Shown here one piece after another: positions 11,707-22,689 of a DNA stretch of 64,000 bases. The notes beneath the pieces are model-generated. The model was given only the letters and a program-made list of their open reading frames with translations. It did not search any database and was not told the DNA's origin. Each line of letters starts with the position of its first letter. Position 1 is the stretch's first letter. The stretch comes from Euglena gracilis (lineage: Eukaryota; Euglenida; Euglenophyceae; Euglenales). Location: NCBI GenBank assembly GCA_039621445.1, contig CP154956.1, positions 14,434,166-14,498,165 on the forward strand, given 5' to 3'. Made by a program: the position numbers and the translations under genes.

Positions 11707-13316
11707 TGATGGCCATCATGACCCCGGATGGCCATCATGACCCCGGATGGCCATCATGACCAATGATGGCCATCATGACCCCGGATGGCCATCATGACCA
11801 ATGATGGCCATCATGACCCCGGATAGCCATCATGACCCCGGATGGCCATGATGACCCCGGATGGCCATCATGACCCCGGATGGCCATCATGACCCCGGAT
11901 GGCCATCATGACCCCGGATGGCCATCATGACCCCGGATGGCCATCATGACCAATGATGGCCATCATGACCCCGGATGGCCATCATGACCCCGGATGGCCA
12001 TGATGACCCCGGATGGCCATCATGACCCCGGATGGCCATCATGACCAATGATGGCCATGATGACCCCGGATGGCCATCATGACCCCGGATGGCCATCATG
12101 ACCAATGATGGCCATCATGACCCCGGATGGCCATCATGACCAATGATGGCCATCCTGACCAATGATGGCCATGATGACCGCCGGATGGTCATCATGACCC
12201 CGGATGGCCATCATGACCCCGGATGGCCATCATGACCCCGGATGGCCATAATGACCAATGATGGCCATCATGGCCACGGATGGCCATCATGACCCCGGAT
12301 GGCCATCATGACCCCGGATGGCCATCATGACCCCGGATGGCCATCATGACTAATGATGGCCATGATGACCCCAGATGGCCATCATGACCCCAGATGGCCA
12401 TCATGACCCCGGATGGCCATGATGACCCCGGATGGCCATCATGACCCCGGATGACCATGATGACCCCAGATGGCCATCATGACCCCGGATGGCCATCATG
12501 ACCCCGGATGGCCATCATGACCAATGATGGCCATGATGACCCCAGATGGCCATCATAACCCCGGATGGCCATCATGACCAATGATGGCCATCATGACCAG
12601 GGATTTTTTTAAGTTTGGACCCCCGGGGGGGGGGAGGGGGGGGGGTGGGGGGGGTGGGTCCGCCGGACCCCCTCCCCCCCCCCCGGGGGGGGGGGGTACC
12701 CCCCGGAGGGGGGTGGGATATACTTTTTGGCGCCGCAGGCGCCGAAAAAATTCTATTTTTAGCACTTTTCGCGATTTTTCGGCCATTTTTTGTGGGTCTT
12801 ACTGGAACCCCTCACCCCCCCCCGGGGTGGGTCGCCCCCCCTGTCCCCCAGGGGGGGGGGGGGGTGGGGGGGGGCGCCCCCCCCCCTCCCCCCCCCCCCG
12901 GTCTTAAAAAAACCCCTGATCATGAACCCGGATGGCCATCATGACCCCGGATGGCCATCATGACCAATGATGGCCATCCTGACCAATGATGGCCATGATG
13001 ACCCCGGATGGCCATCATGACCCCGGATGGCCATCATGACCCCGGATGGCCATCATGACCCCGGATGGCCATCATGACCCCGGATGGCCATCATGACCCC
13101 GGATGGCCATCATGGCCCCGGAATGGCCATCATGACCCATGATGGCCATCATGACCCCGGATGGCCATCATGACCCCGGAGGGCCATCATGACCCCGGAT
13201 GGCCATCATGACCCATGATGGCCATCATGACCCCAGATGGCCATCATGACCCCGGATGGCCATCATGACCCCGGATGGCCATCATGACCCCGGACGGATG
13301 GCCATCATGACCCCGG
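11707..13316. repeat. 19-bp satellite array in family A copy 2
   Basis: Complementary strand of the A1 unit (CCGGATGGCCATCATGACC), about 68 units in two blocks (11707-12598 and 12919-13316) separated by a G/C-tract insertion. Confidence 0.95.
12599..12917. mobile_element. G/C-tract insertion inside the satellite
   Basis: Interrupts the 19-bp array. Ends are inverted: GGGATTTTTTTAAG and CTTAAAAAAACCCC. The interior is almost all G- and C-tracts plus GGCGCCGCAGGCGCC. The surrounding unit is rearranged to GATCATGAACC at the right junction, so target duplication length is uncertain. Confidence 0.6.
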
Positions 13317-13626
13317 GTCAAAAAAGTTGAAAAAAATCCCAAAATTTTTTTTTGCTCGAAACGATGTTTTTTTGGCCTCGCGGACCCAGAAAAACTGCTT
13401 TGATCCGAAAACGAGCAATTTTCGGGCCGCTGGCCGGGCCGCCGGGCCGCCGGCCGGACCGCCGGGCCGCCGGCCGGACCGCCGGGCCGGGGTCAATGAA
13501 GGGGTGGGGGCGCGCTTATAAAGAGCTCAGCACTATTCAAAACCTGGTCATTTAGGGGGGGATACTTTTCCCACTTGAAAAATTGCTCTGCTCTATGACC
13601 CCCCCCCTAGATGACCCCCCCAGGGG

Positions 13627-14821
13627 GCGCAAGGCGGTAGACTGGGGGGGGGGGGGGGGAGGGGGTAGTCGGCCGACTAGTCGGCCGACTACCCACTCTA
13701 ATGTACTAACGGGTCCAAACCGCCGACTTTTAAGCCCCCCCCCCTTTGAAGAAAATCCAATGCAAACTAGTCGGTGGCTAGTCGGCGGTCATAAAAATGG
13801 TCTGTGGCGGGCCCAAATCACCCGGAAATGGTCCGGATGGGTCCAAAGAAGTGTCTTACGCCTAAATAAACACCCCCAGATGGAAAACTTTGGTCGGTGG
13901 GGGGTCGGTGGGCCCTTGATGGGGGTCCGGAGGGGTAAAAAACCAATGATGAAACAGGGATTACATGAAAATCCTTTAGAAATGCAAGCATTCTGCATCA
14001 CGAGAGGCAGAAAACTCCCCCCTCCACCCCCATCCGAGCCTCAAATAACAAATCCCTTCTGTGTTGGCAACATACTCGGGGGCTACCAACCCCCCCCTCT
14101 ATTTGGCCGCCCTCCGGGCGGCCCGGCCCCCCCTTCTGGCCAATTAGGGGGGGGGGCAATTAGGGGGGGGGGTTACCCCTAACCCCCCCCCCTAATTGGC
14201 CACCTGGACCCCGTCCTTTACAGTCGCAAACCCCCAAAAAACCCGAATAAAGACATTTTCCCTTGAAATGAGTAACCCCCCCCCCTAATTGGCCACCTGG
14301 GCTCTGGCCAATTAGGGGGGGGGGGGACAAATACCCCAATTAATACCCCAATTACCAAATTACCCCAATAGGGGGGGGGGGTTGGTAAATCGTTTTTGTG
14401 GCTCACTTTGGCATTGCTCCCCCCCCGCACCCCCCCCTCAAATAACAAATCCCTTCTATGTTGGCAATAGACTTGGAGGGATAAGACCTTTTTTTGTGCA
14501 AATTTTGACTTATATTGAAAATCCAATGGGGAGAGGTGTTGTTTTGTCAAAAGTGGCCCAAAATGGACATTTCCCTCCAATTTTTTTTGCATATTCACCC
14601 CTGATTGGGGGGTTCTGGAGCCATTTTGGTGGGTTTTGACTGGTGTTGAGGTGATTTAGACAAACGTTTTTTACCAGGGGGGGGCTTAAAAGTCGGCGGT
14701 TTTGACCCGTTAATACATTAGAGTGGTTGTCGGCCGACTAGTCGGCCGACTACCCAATTGGTCCGCCGTCTAGTCGGCCGACCACCCACTACCCCCCCCC
14801 CAAGTCTACCGTTTGGCACTC
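13627..14821 (+). mobile_element. Family B element, copy 2
   Basis: Reverse-complement counterpart of B1 with ends CGCAAGGCGGTAGACTGGGG and AAGTCTACCGTTTGGCACT. Flanked by CCCCAGGGG (13618-13626 and 14822-14830). It is identical in order to B1 except for the 300-bp hairpin element P. GTCGGCCGACTAGTCGGCCG palindromes lie near both ends. Confidence 0.75.
14086..14385. mobile_element. Hairpin element P (word TAATTGGCC) inside B2
   Basis: Begins CCAACCCCCCC after TA (14084-14085) and ends GGGGGGTTGG before TA (14386-14387). The word TAATTGGCC or its inverse occurs at least five times between C/G tracts. B1 (TA at 4537-4538) and B3 (TA at 52081-52082) show the uninterrupted site GGGGCTAAGTCG or its variant, so the insertion is 302 bp including one duplicated TA. 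Confidence 0.9.
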
Positions 14822-14869
14822 CCCCAGGGGGGTCATCTAGGGGGGGGGGGTCATTTAGGGGGGGGGTAG

Positions 14870-15180
14870 TCTTCTCAGCCTTCGATTACGTGCATTGTCC
14901 CATTAAGAGCTCAGCACTGTTTAAAACCTGGTTAGGGTCTGCCCACCATGATATTCCAATTTTTGTGAAATTTCTGTTGGTTTTTTTTGAGTGAGGCCGA
15001 GTTGCCCATCCCTGTTTATCAGACTTCCACCCAGATCCGCCTAACCAACATGCATGCCACCACACACACGCCCCCCTGCACTATTTTTATTAATTGAAGG
15101 TGAGCCTGGCTCATTTTCCACTAACCTCTCTCCAAGCCACCAAACACTTCTTTGTACACAACCACAGTATGCCGGTAGAG
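14870..15180. other. Solo family A end fragment; otherwise no gene
   Basis: At 14899-14935 GAGCTCAGCACTGTTTAAAA followed by CCTGGT matches the AGGTTTTG end of family A in reverse, without the rest of the element. The remaining sequence shows nothing recognisable. Confidence 0.5.
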
Positions 15181-15700
15181 CTAAAAAAAAAGTGTTTCAT
15201 ATGTCTTTCCAATGTGGGACAGGCCGTTGACCAGCTGCTGAATGCCCATGCTTATCAAAGCACATGCGTGCGGTACACCTACCCCTAGTTGCTGTGGCAA
15301 GGCAGTGGCCAGGGAGTGGCGGACCTCTGGATAACGCATTAGCACTTTGGCCCCCGTGCGGCGGAGGGTCCCCGGCAGCAATGGGCCGAGTGCCTTCTTC
15401 TTCGGGGGACGTCTTGTCTACAGGTCGGTAGGTGTGCGGTCCCTGTTTTAGTTTTGTTGAGTGGCGTGAGGCGTGCAGCACATAGTGTTGTAGTCTTTCA
15501 GAAGAGTGGTGTATAATTGAGCGACCGCCTGCATAGCACCACGCGGGATGTGTGAGACCGTGCCTCTGCGGTCGTGCGCAATGTCGTCCCAGGTTGGGCA
15601 ACCGCGAAAGCGGCGCCCAACTGCCGGAGGAAATCCGCACATAAGCCAACACGCCTGACGCTCAAGCAAGCCACCACGCCCTCTGACCCACACAAATACT
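15181..15700 (-). pseudogene. R2-like retrotransposon fragment (N-terminal part plus RT piece)
   Basis: Minus-strand pieces match the main R2-like element at 39184-42046. Around 15650-15500 the reading includes CPTWDDIAHDRRGTVSHIPR, the counterpart of its start region. Around 15400-15181 GTRPIAAGD and LPQQLGVGV match RT motifs of the main copy (GLRPIAVGD and FPQQLGVGV). About 250 residues between them are missing, and at least one frameshift lies between RPIA and LRRTG. The element is dead and internally deleted. Confidence 0.7.
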
Positions 15701-15857
15701 CCCCCCCACCAGCCACCACACCTCCTGACCTATACATACCCCCCCCCTCCCCACCGCTCCTCCCGCCCCCTCCTCTGTACATAGCCCCTCCCCCGAACTT
15801 CCCTCCCGAACCACGTGTCTACCTGCTCATTGACTGTCGCCTCTGTATACAGCCTTA

Positions 15858-16076
15858 CCCTCACCCCCCCTCAAAGTGGCCACCCTTCAGGCACCATGGG
15901 ACCCCAAAACGGCCACTCTGGGGGAGGGGTCACTTTGGGGGGGGGTCAATTTTTGGGCTTTGGCGCCTTTGGCGCCAACAGAAAGTGGCCACTTTGAGGG
16001 GGGGGGTTACCAAATTTGCCAAAAAAAAATTGGCCACTCTGAGGGGGGGGACACTTTGAGGGGGGGGGGGTGAGGG
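15858..16076. mobile_element. Hairpin element O1 (word CAAAGTGGCC)
   Basis: Begins after TA (15856-15857) with CCCTCACCCCCCCTCAAAGT and ends CTTTGAGGGGGGG then TGAGGG; the right TA has become AA. The word is repeated six times between C/G tracts. Copies O2 (25193-25402) and O3 (52925-53126) share a GGCCTTTGGCGCC-like loop. Confidence 0.8.
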
Positions 16077-16080
16077 AACC

Positions 16081-16147
16081 TCCTGAACACTTCAAATCCA
16101 GTAGGCTGTGCCACTAGTTGGTGGACTCGGTTCGCCCCACCACCGGA
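16081..16147 (+). repeat. 60-bp dispersed repeat X, copy 1
   Basis: GAACACTTCAAATCCAGTAG followed by GCTGTGCCACTAG, GGTTCGCCCCACCACC. Copies at 42215-42280 and, split by element H1, at 55252-55712. It gives an empty TA site (16102-16103) for the H1 insertion. Confidence 0.75.
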
Positions 16148-16239
16148 AACATACAAAGAGTTGTAACGTCCGCCCTCCTTCTGGACACTGGAGTCGGACA
16201 AAATCTGACTTTTTCCACTATTCTGAACTTCTTTTTCCA

Positions 16240-16491
16240 GGCCTGTCATTCGGGATGCTGAAGGTGCTTGGAAGGTTGCACGGTGTCGCTTCTGCGATTG
16301 GACAGAGTGCTGCTCATCTGGTTTGCTTTCTTCGAGCAGAATTCCAGTCCTACTGCGAATACAACCGAATGTGGGTTCCTCAGCAGAAGGATGGACATTT
16401 TGTGCTGGATTTATACTATGAAGCTTTGGCTAGATGGTCCAGTTTGGGACCAGATGTGATGGCGAGTTTGGTGCACAGGTGGTGGGGCTGA
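16240..16491 (+). CDS. Candidate terminal exon, unknown
   Basis: Preceded by a good splice acceptor (TTCTTTTTCCAG at 16228-16239). The open frame reads GMLKVLGRLHGVASAIG and later DLYYEALARWSSLGPDVMAS, ending HRWWG at 16491. Composition is coding-like. No family is recognised. Another frame across the same bases is open for a shorter distance, so the assignment is tentative. Confidence 0.3.
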   Translation, partial: GLSFGMLKVLGRLHGVASAIGQSAAHLVCFLRAEFQSYCEYNRMWVPQQKDGHFVLDLYYEALARWSSLGPDVMASLVHRWWG

Positions 16492-17466
16492 ATCTCGAGG
16501 CTTGAATCACAGATGTCGATGTAAATGTTGCAGAGTGGCTGAATCTCACCTTGCTACAAACACGTCTCACAGTAGTCAAATCCACACTTCGGACCTTTTC
16601 GAATAATGGGTTGAGCTGTTGTCCTTCGTACTGAGCTTCGGACCCCACTCTGGGCTTTCAGGCCATGAGCATGTGTGGAGATGAAGAAGAAAAAAAAAGA
16701 CACCCAGAAGGCCCAAAACTGGCCACCGGCTGTGCCCCAAAAGTGGCCGGGAGAAGCAGGGTGAGATTTTGCCACCCAGCAACAACGACATCTGTGACAT
16801 CAACAGCTGTGATTCAAGCATGGGAGAGAACATCAAGGACATCGACAGCAAGATTGGTGGAACCATCTGTGAACAAATTGCACAAACATTCTGGTTCATC
16901 ATGGTCCAAGGTGGAAACAATCGCAGCAGAGGTCGAGCCCACAGTGACTCCCACCAAAGCTGCCAAACATGCTGGACATTGTGGTCTTCACAGTTGTTTT
17001 GCCCAATTTTTTTTTGCCTTTGCCAAATGCAAATGGGACATGGGGTCCCCACGGCCAGCCAGATACCGGCCAGACCTCCTCCTCTTCTTTTTTTTTTCTT
17101 CACCGGCCACCAGCCAGACCTCCTCCTCCTCTTTTCTCCTAGCCACCAGCCACGGCTAGCCGCGGCTGGCCGTGGCTGGGGCGCCTCCTCCTTTTTTAGT
17201 GCCTACCGGAGAGCGCCAAAATTAAAAGTAGGGCAAAGTCACCACGGCGCCACCTCGCCGGTTTTTATTACGCTCGACGGCTGTGCTCGCCAGGTTTAAT
17301 CGCAACATCCATGCCGGCGATGCAAAGGCGAGCAGAAGGAACCAGTAATGCAAACTTCACCTCACAAACGCCACCGTGTGACAGATTACTTGACATTTTG
17401 AAAAAAAGGGTGACAAGCGGTAAAGTTGGGTGGCGAACGGTTTGATTAGGATTCACGTAAAGCGCC
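16492..17466. other. No gene recognised; palindromic GGCT tract
   Basis: Frames on both strands (for example 16576-17103 minus and 16665-17159 plus) shadow each other and have no recognised motif. At 17150-17182 AGCCACGGCTAGCCGCGGCT and its inverse form a strong palindromic tract. CCTCCTCCTC runs precede it. Confidence 0.45.
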
Positions 17467-17841
17467 TTGGTTCTCGCGCATGCTCCCTCCTACGGAGAGC
17501 ACCATTACAATTTTTCAGCCAAATGGGCCCTGGACCAAAGGCGGAGCTGCCCAATGGCTGCAACACTGGGTTCCTCTAAATTCTGGCAAAGGCCAGCTCG
17601 AGGTTTCCGCCTTCCGGGCAGAGGAGGGCTTCTCTCGTGTGGCGACATTGAAGAAAACCCAGGCCAACAAAGAGAGGCCGCCAAACCCGGAGGCAAAGTG
17701 CTGCGCCGGCCTAGCCTAACGAAAGTGGGACCAACCTGGATCCGGAAATATCGGTGGCCATTGAACTGGATGACCCTTCGCCTGCCCCTGCGGTACCCAG
17801 TCAGCCCCAGCCACAGCAGAGACGGCGGCAATGGGGACTGA
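17467..17841 (+). pseudogene. Fragment with a 2A-like motif, probably from a retrotransposon
   Basis: The frame contains GGLLSCGDIEENPGQ at about residues 53-67. Consensus 2A peptides end D-x-E-x-N-P-G-P and cause ribosome skipping between G and P; they are known at the N-termini of several non-LTR retrotransposons. Here the final proline is glutamine, so skipping is unlikely. The rest of the frame is not recognised. The nearby R2-like copies are on the other strand, so this may come from a different element. Confidence 0.5.
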
Positions 17842-18049
17842 TGACCCGGCCCAGCCATTCCTGCCGGGATGCAGAAGGCCAGGAACCACCTTCTCACAGC
17901 GCTGCCCATCGCTCGATCCCTCTGCTCTGGGGTGGTTGTGGCGTCGGTGCTCTTGGCTCGCGCTAGTGCGGTGTGGGCGGTCCTAGGATTGTTTGAGGGT
18001 GAAGTGCGGCGCGGAAGTGTTTGGGGGTGTAGTGAGTGGCGGTTGGTGA
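17842..18049. other. No feature recognised
   Basis: Short GC-rich stretch between the 2A fragment and the R2-like tail, without motif. Confidence 0.4.
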
Positions 18050-18128
18050 CGAGCTAATGGACGATGTGCTTGGGGCGTAATAGGATCGTGACTTGTCGGA
18101 AGAGGGACAGGGAGAGCAGCTGATAGTA

Positions 18129-18286
18129 CCCCCCCCTTTTTTGTCCCCCCCCCCCTTTATTGTCCCTGGGCCCCGGCCGACGGGGGGTTTTTTTTTGGCC
18201 TGACCAATGAAATTCCTTTGGTACCCCTTTATTGTCCGGTCGGGCCTCCCGGGGGCAGGTCGGTGGGACAATAAAGGGGGGGGGGG
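18129..18286. mobile_element. Hairpin element E1 (word TTTATTGTCC)
   Basis: TA at 18127-18128 and 18287-18288. C-tract/word/C-tract at the left, the conserved inner block CCCCGGCCGACGGGG through CCTTTGGTACC, then the inverse word at the right. Compare E2 (word ATATTGTCC) and E3 (word TTATTGTCC): the inner block is the same while the word changes. The first word here is TTTTTTGTCC. E1 abuts element W, sharing one TA. Confidence 0.85.
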
Positions 18287-18288
18287 TA

Positions 18289-18544
18289 CCGGAGGGATGA
18301 AAATACCGCGCCGCATTAATTACCGAATGGATTAATACCGCTCACTGGGCGAGTTTCCGAAACTGGCGATCTGAGCATTTTTCTGGCACGGCAGCCGAAA
18401 TTAGGATCAGGCAAAAATTAATCTGGGTTGCGGAATGAGTTTTTTCTGCCTCACGGTGGAACGATCAGGCGTCTGGCAGGTTTTATTAAAGAGCGGTATT
18501 AATCCATTCGGTATTGCTACCGAGCGGTATTTTCATCCCCCCGG
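18289..18544. mobile_element. Inverted-repeat element W (word TACCG)
   Basis: Terminal inverted repeats of 20 bp (CCGGAGGGATGAAAATACCG; one mismatch), inside which GGATTAATACCGCTC and its inverse repeat. Flanked by TA at 18287-18288 and 18545-18546. It lies in the C-terminal tail of the minus-strand R2-like copy. With E1 and W removed leaving one TA, codons GAA-TAC-TAT-CAG run on. Confidence 0.85.
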
Positions 18545-19192
18545 TATTCAGCCTGGCAGTTGCTTCGAATTTGCCCGTCGTCCCATGCTGTGCTTCTTTT
18601 GAACATTCGTGCCAACAGCTTCGCACTTTCCGGTCCCAGTCCCCCCCACGTGCCATATGCCAGAGTGGCAAAGGACCAGCCTCCGTTGCGGCAGGTGAGG
18701 TCATATTTCAGATGTTTGGCTGTCTCGCGCCTCTTGAGGAAAGTGCGCCAGCGCTCGCGTGTGGTTGTCTGTTCTGCGCGCTGCCACCCGTGTGCCACGG
18801 TGATGTCCACCGCTGTAGGTTTCCCGTCTTGCCAACAGGCAAGCAAGAGGTCGGCTGGTCGGAGGGACGTATCAGGCTGGTTTGGTACCTGCACTTCGCG
18901 CTGTACGCCTTGGCCGTTTGAAGACAAAATGTTGAAGAGGGCGTCTTGAACGGCGTTGTGGCGGTTGGCGAAGTTATTGCGGATGCAGCAGAGATTGTGG
19001 TCACCATGGATGTCCGTGGTGGACTGGCACCCAGCACACTTGCCCTCGCGGTCCTCCAGGGGGACCCCCAGCCACCATTTGAGGCCGAGGCAGTAGTCTG
19101 CTGGTTCAGCGAGGGTGTGTGTGGCGGGGTTGGGTACGATGCTCATCCATCCGTGACCTATGCCATTACTCTGCTCCAGGAGGCGGGCTTGG

Positions 19193-19436
19193 GGGGTGTA
19201 TGAGTCGCGGGGGGGGGGGGGCACGGGGGGGTCGCGGGGGGGTCGGGGGGGGAACGTGGAAGTTTTGACAGGTCACGCGTGACAAGGGTGACCTCTCATA
19301 CAACGTCACATGGGACCTGTTTTTAGAACTTTTGGGTCCAAAAATAGCTCCAATTAGGAATTTGTCACACATTTTTGGCAATTTTGATTCCTAATTTGTG
19401 TGCAAATTCCTAATTAGGTGCCCTTTTTTGGCTCCT
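19193..19436. mobile_element. CGCG-word element S1 with AATTAGG block
   Basis: Starts GGGGGGTGTATGAGTCGCGG, continues through G-tracts with GGTCGCGG words, AGTTTTGACAGGTCACG and TGGGTCCAAAAATAGCTCC, then AATTAGG words. Similar sequence occurs at 53540-53640 and reversed at 61920-62157. It interrupts the R2-like frame. GGCTT/GGCTC at the two sides may be a mutated 5-bp duplication. Confidence 0.55.
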
Positions 19437-22423
19437 GCTGGGATGCGGAAACTCTCCATGTGTGGGTCGCGGCGTGGGGGATACAGCCCCTTGGTCTCGG
19501 GCAGGCATGCGATCGAGCAGGGCGTCCACGGTGACTTTGGTTATTTCTTTCTGCCACCATTTCTGTGAGGTATCGTTGCCGGAGGCACAGGCTATCAAAG
19601 CTGGGTTGCGTAGGCGCTGGCTCTCTGGGTGGTTTGGCTCCAGAAGGGAGCACAGGTCGTCAATGGCCGCTTGGCATGCGGTGGGGTCTGGCTGGCTGGC
19701 GTAATCAGGGCAGGCAATTCTCCAAATGGCCGTCCAGGTAGAAAGAGCACAGTGCAGCTGTGCGAGCAGCGGCTTGAGAGACCGAGGGAACCCGATCGCC
19801 GCACCCCCTGTGCGCCAAGGGCAAAGCCACCTGCAGGCGTTGATCGGAGGTGAGCGCTTTGCCGAGGATGTCTTCGAAAGCTCCGAGGTTGCTCTCGCTG
19901 CATCTGCTGACACTGTCTTGGGAGGCATATGAATCCGAGGCACGTGGGAGATGATTGACGCGGCAACCGTCCAGGCAGGCACGCAGCAGATGGTGATCCA
20001 GCTGAGGGTCTGTGATGGAGGTGACGAGGTCTGTTGCCCGTTCGATTTGGTTGGTGGCTTGTGTCCATGCTGCCGCTACCCAGGCTTAGACGGCCGTAAC
20101 TAGACACTAAAAAATCAAATTGCGCCTGGAATTGTGGCTTGAGAAAATAGCCCTAAAAGGGGTCTTTCGCAAAATGTCAATCTTCAAAGCCCAAATAACG
20201 CCACAACTTCACCATAGAAAGCAAAAACCTTGAAAATCTTTTTGTCACAAAACCCCATGATTTCTGCGGAATTGGCTTCAAACTTGGGGAAATGAGGTTC
20301 AAAAAAGGATCAACATAGGTAGTTCAGGCGCAAATGCGCCTGAAATATCTTCTTTTCAATCAGACAAGATCATTACATGAGTTATGTTCTTGGGTGGGGC
20401 TCACTCAAATCCAGGCGCAATTGCGCCTGAACGCACTCTAAAAAGAGGCTAATTTGGTGGTCCCCCAAAAAGATGAAAAAAGGTAAAACAACATTCAAAA
20501 CAAGCTCGGAGTATGCAGTCAGGAGTCTTGAATGCAAGCACTTACTTCACTGACTCAACAGACTATTTTGTGGAACGCCCCCGTACAGATTAATGCACAT
20601 TAGCACCAAAAAATGATGTCATATCTATCACATCGAAATTTGAAAAAGACAAGTGACGTTAAATATAATTCATATACATCAGATTAACTCCGAATTGACA
20701 TTTCAAAAAAACGGGACGTAATTGTGGCTGACAAGAAAACTCCAGGCGCATTTGCGCCTGGATCTTCAGAGAAACGGCCCTTTTTTGCCTTACCCACACA
20801 ACCATCCAGGCGCAAATGCGCCTGGACGGTTGCCAAAACAGTCAATTGTCAATTCATTATTGATGAAGAATTCATTTGTCAAGTTGTGAATGCCACCCTG
20901 TATGAACTGATTTTTGTATGTGACCGCTTTTTCACTTCAGTGGTTGTGTGGCAGATGTTTGGAAACACATTGACCAAACTTAGACGGCCATAAGTGGACA
21001 CTTTTTTCAAAAAGAAATTGATCAAAATTTTGGCCTAAAACGGGTTTTCTATAGGAACACTTTTGAAAAAATTCCAGGGGCATTTGCGCCTAAACCCAAT
21101 TTTAAAAATTGCCACAGAGAGCCATCAAATTGTATCTTTTTCAAGGGTTCCAGGCGCAGGCGCAATTGTGCCTGAAACCACCCAGAAACAGGCAAAAAAG
21201 GACCATAATTTCACCCCAGACAGTTTTTGTCTTTGAGCAAAACCAATTGGCAAATAATAAAATATTTTGGAGAATACACACAGTGTTCTATTGTTGTTTT
21301 GTCAAGGGGTGCTTCCGAATATGTTTTTCAAGGCATTTTTGGCATCATCAAAAAAGTACTTTAGGCGCATTTGCGCCTGGAACACCTCTCAATACACCAA
21401 ACAGTGGTGATGAAAGGCGAGAATGTAAGCGAGAGACATCAACATTACTTTGCCAAGTGTGTCTCTTTTTATAAATATTTTTCGTTCATCAACATGCAAA
21501 GTTCATTCTTCGGCAAAGTCCTTCTACTACTCCGTGCGTGAGGTGCCTTTGCCAAGGTTTGTGGGTGAGTGCAGAAAAGTAACAGCAAGGGAAATAGTTG
21601 AATCAAAATTTTCAAGGGTAGTGTTTGTTCTTCTTTAAAGCTGCTGTGTTTTGTAGTTTCCATTTTGAAAATGCATTTTTTTGTGTTGCAATTTGGTGAA
21701 TGATGTTTGGGAATGGTGCTCAAAAACTGCGCCACCCTGTGTTGGTCCAGGCGCAATTGCGCCTGGAATTTCAAAAATGCAATATCTATCACATGTCTGA
21801 GAAGCGAAACTGGAAGTGGAGCCTGGAGAGTTTAAGATACAAGGATTGGAATCAAGCGTTTGTGTTGTAAGTTTATGTTATCAAGATCAAGTTTTCAACT
21901 TCAAGTTACAAGTCAAGACCAACGGCAAGCGGAAGAAGATCTTGGGGCCAGTTTCGGGGCCAGTTTTGGGGCACTTCAGTTCCCAGGATTTGTTGGAATG
22001 GTGTCTTGAAAAAACCATTGTGAGGACATACCACAGACAAATGAAATGCTACAGATGCATGCAGATATGTCACTCACGTTTTCTTTTGGATATTTCTGTG
22101 ACATCATTCTTGCAACATCTGACACATTTCGCACATCACTTTTCAACTCAGGACATATGTCTTTTCCAAAATGAAACTTTTTCTAAAAACTTTTTCTGGG
22201 GATGACTCTTTCTTTTCAAGAAAAGTTTGTCGTTTTAATCCTTTCAGCCCCCCCCCCCCAGCAATGTGAGTATTTTCCTTGGAAACGAATTGTTCACCCT
22301 CCGTTTTTAGGGACCTCAATGTTGAGAAATTAATTTGGCAGATTCCGTGGGTTCACTCCCAACAAAATTCTCAAAATACCAACTAAACGGAATCAAATAT
22401 TCTCGGGACCCTGAATAGGAATG

Positions 22424-22635
22424 GGGGTGTTCCCCCCGCGTCCCCCCCCCCCCCCCCCCCGCCCCCCCCCGCCCCGGATTTTGGGCGGGCACGTTTTTTG
22501 ATCGACCAAAGGAAAAATACATACAAATTTAGGTGACGCCAAAGAAAACGTGTGGGAGTGGTTGGGCCACGGTTCCCCCCCGCGTCCCCCCCGCGTCCCC
22601 CCCCCGCGTCCCCCCCCGCGTCCCGAACCACCCCC
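22424..22635 (+). mobile_element. CGCG-word element R1
   Basis: GGGGTGTTCCCCCCGCGTCC at the left and CGCGTCCCGAACCACCCCC at the right, with the core GATTTTGGGCGGGCACG, GACCAAAGGAAAAATACAT and GACGCCAAAGAAAACGTGTG. Flanked by AATG (22420-22423, 22636-22639). Related copies: 50963-51168, 55943-56097 and 62768-62967. Confidence 0.75.
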
Positions 22636-22689
22636 AATGTATTTATTGTTCCCCAGGACGCGACACACCAGCAACATTTTTTTAGGGGG

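Larger units (their letters stand above)
10857..13545 (-). mobile_element. Family A element, copy 2
   Basis: Reverse-complement copy of A1. Flanked by GGTC at 10853-10856 and 13546-13549, again 4 bp and again within a hairpin word. It has the same AAGCTTCGC end, two 164-bp units (11405-11706) and the 19-bp satellite. Next to the AGGTTTTG end it has an extra GC-rich tract (13428-13490) of GGGCCGCCGGCCGGACCGCC units that A1 lacks. Confidence 0.75.
10787..14866. mobile_element. Composite hairpin element F2 containing A2 and B2
   Basis: Flanked by TA at 10785-10786 and 14867-14868. The outer arms carry C-tract plus TAAATGACC and GGTCATTTA plus G-tract. Reading inward, the sequence is the reverse complement of F1/F3 with two insertions: element A2 at a GGTC of the word and element B2 at CCCCAGGGG. 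B2 itself holds element P. At 4.1 kb this is a three-level nest whose empty form is the 197-bp F3. Confidence 0.8.

Noticed and set aside
11262-11759. Overlapping frames of 105-158 codons in family A
   Set aside because: They repeat with the 164-bp unit, exist on both strands and change with copy, so they reflect the tandem units and not a conserved protein.
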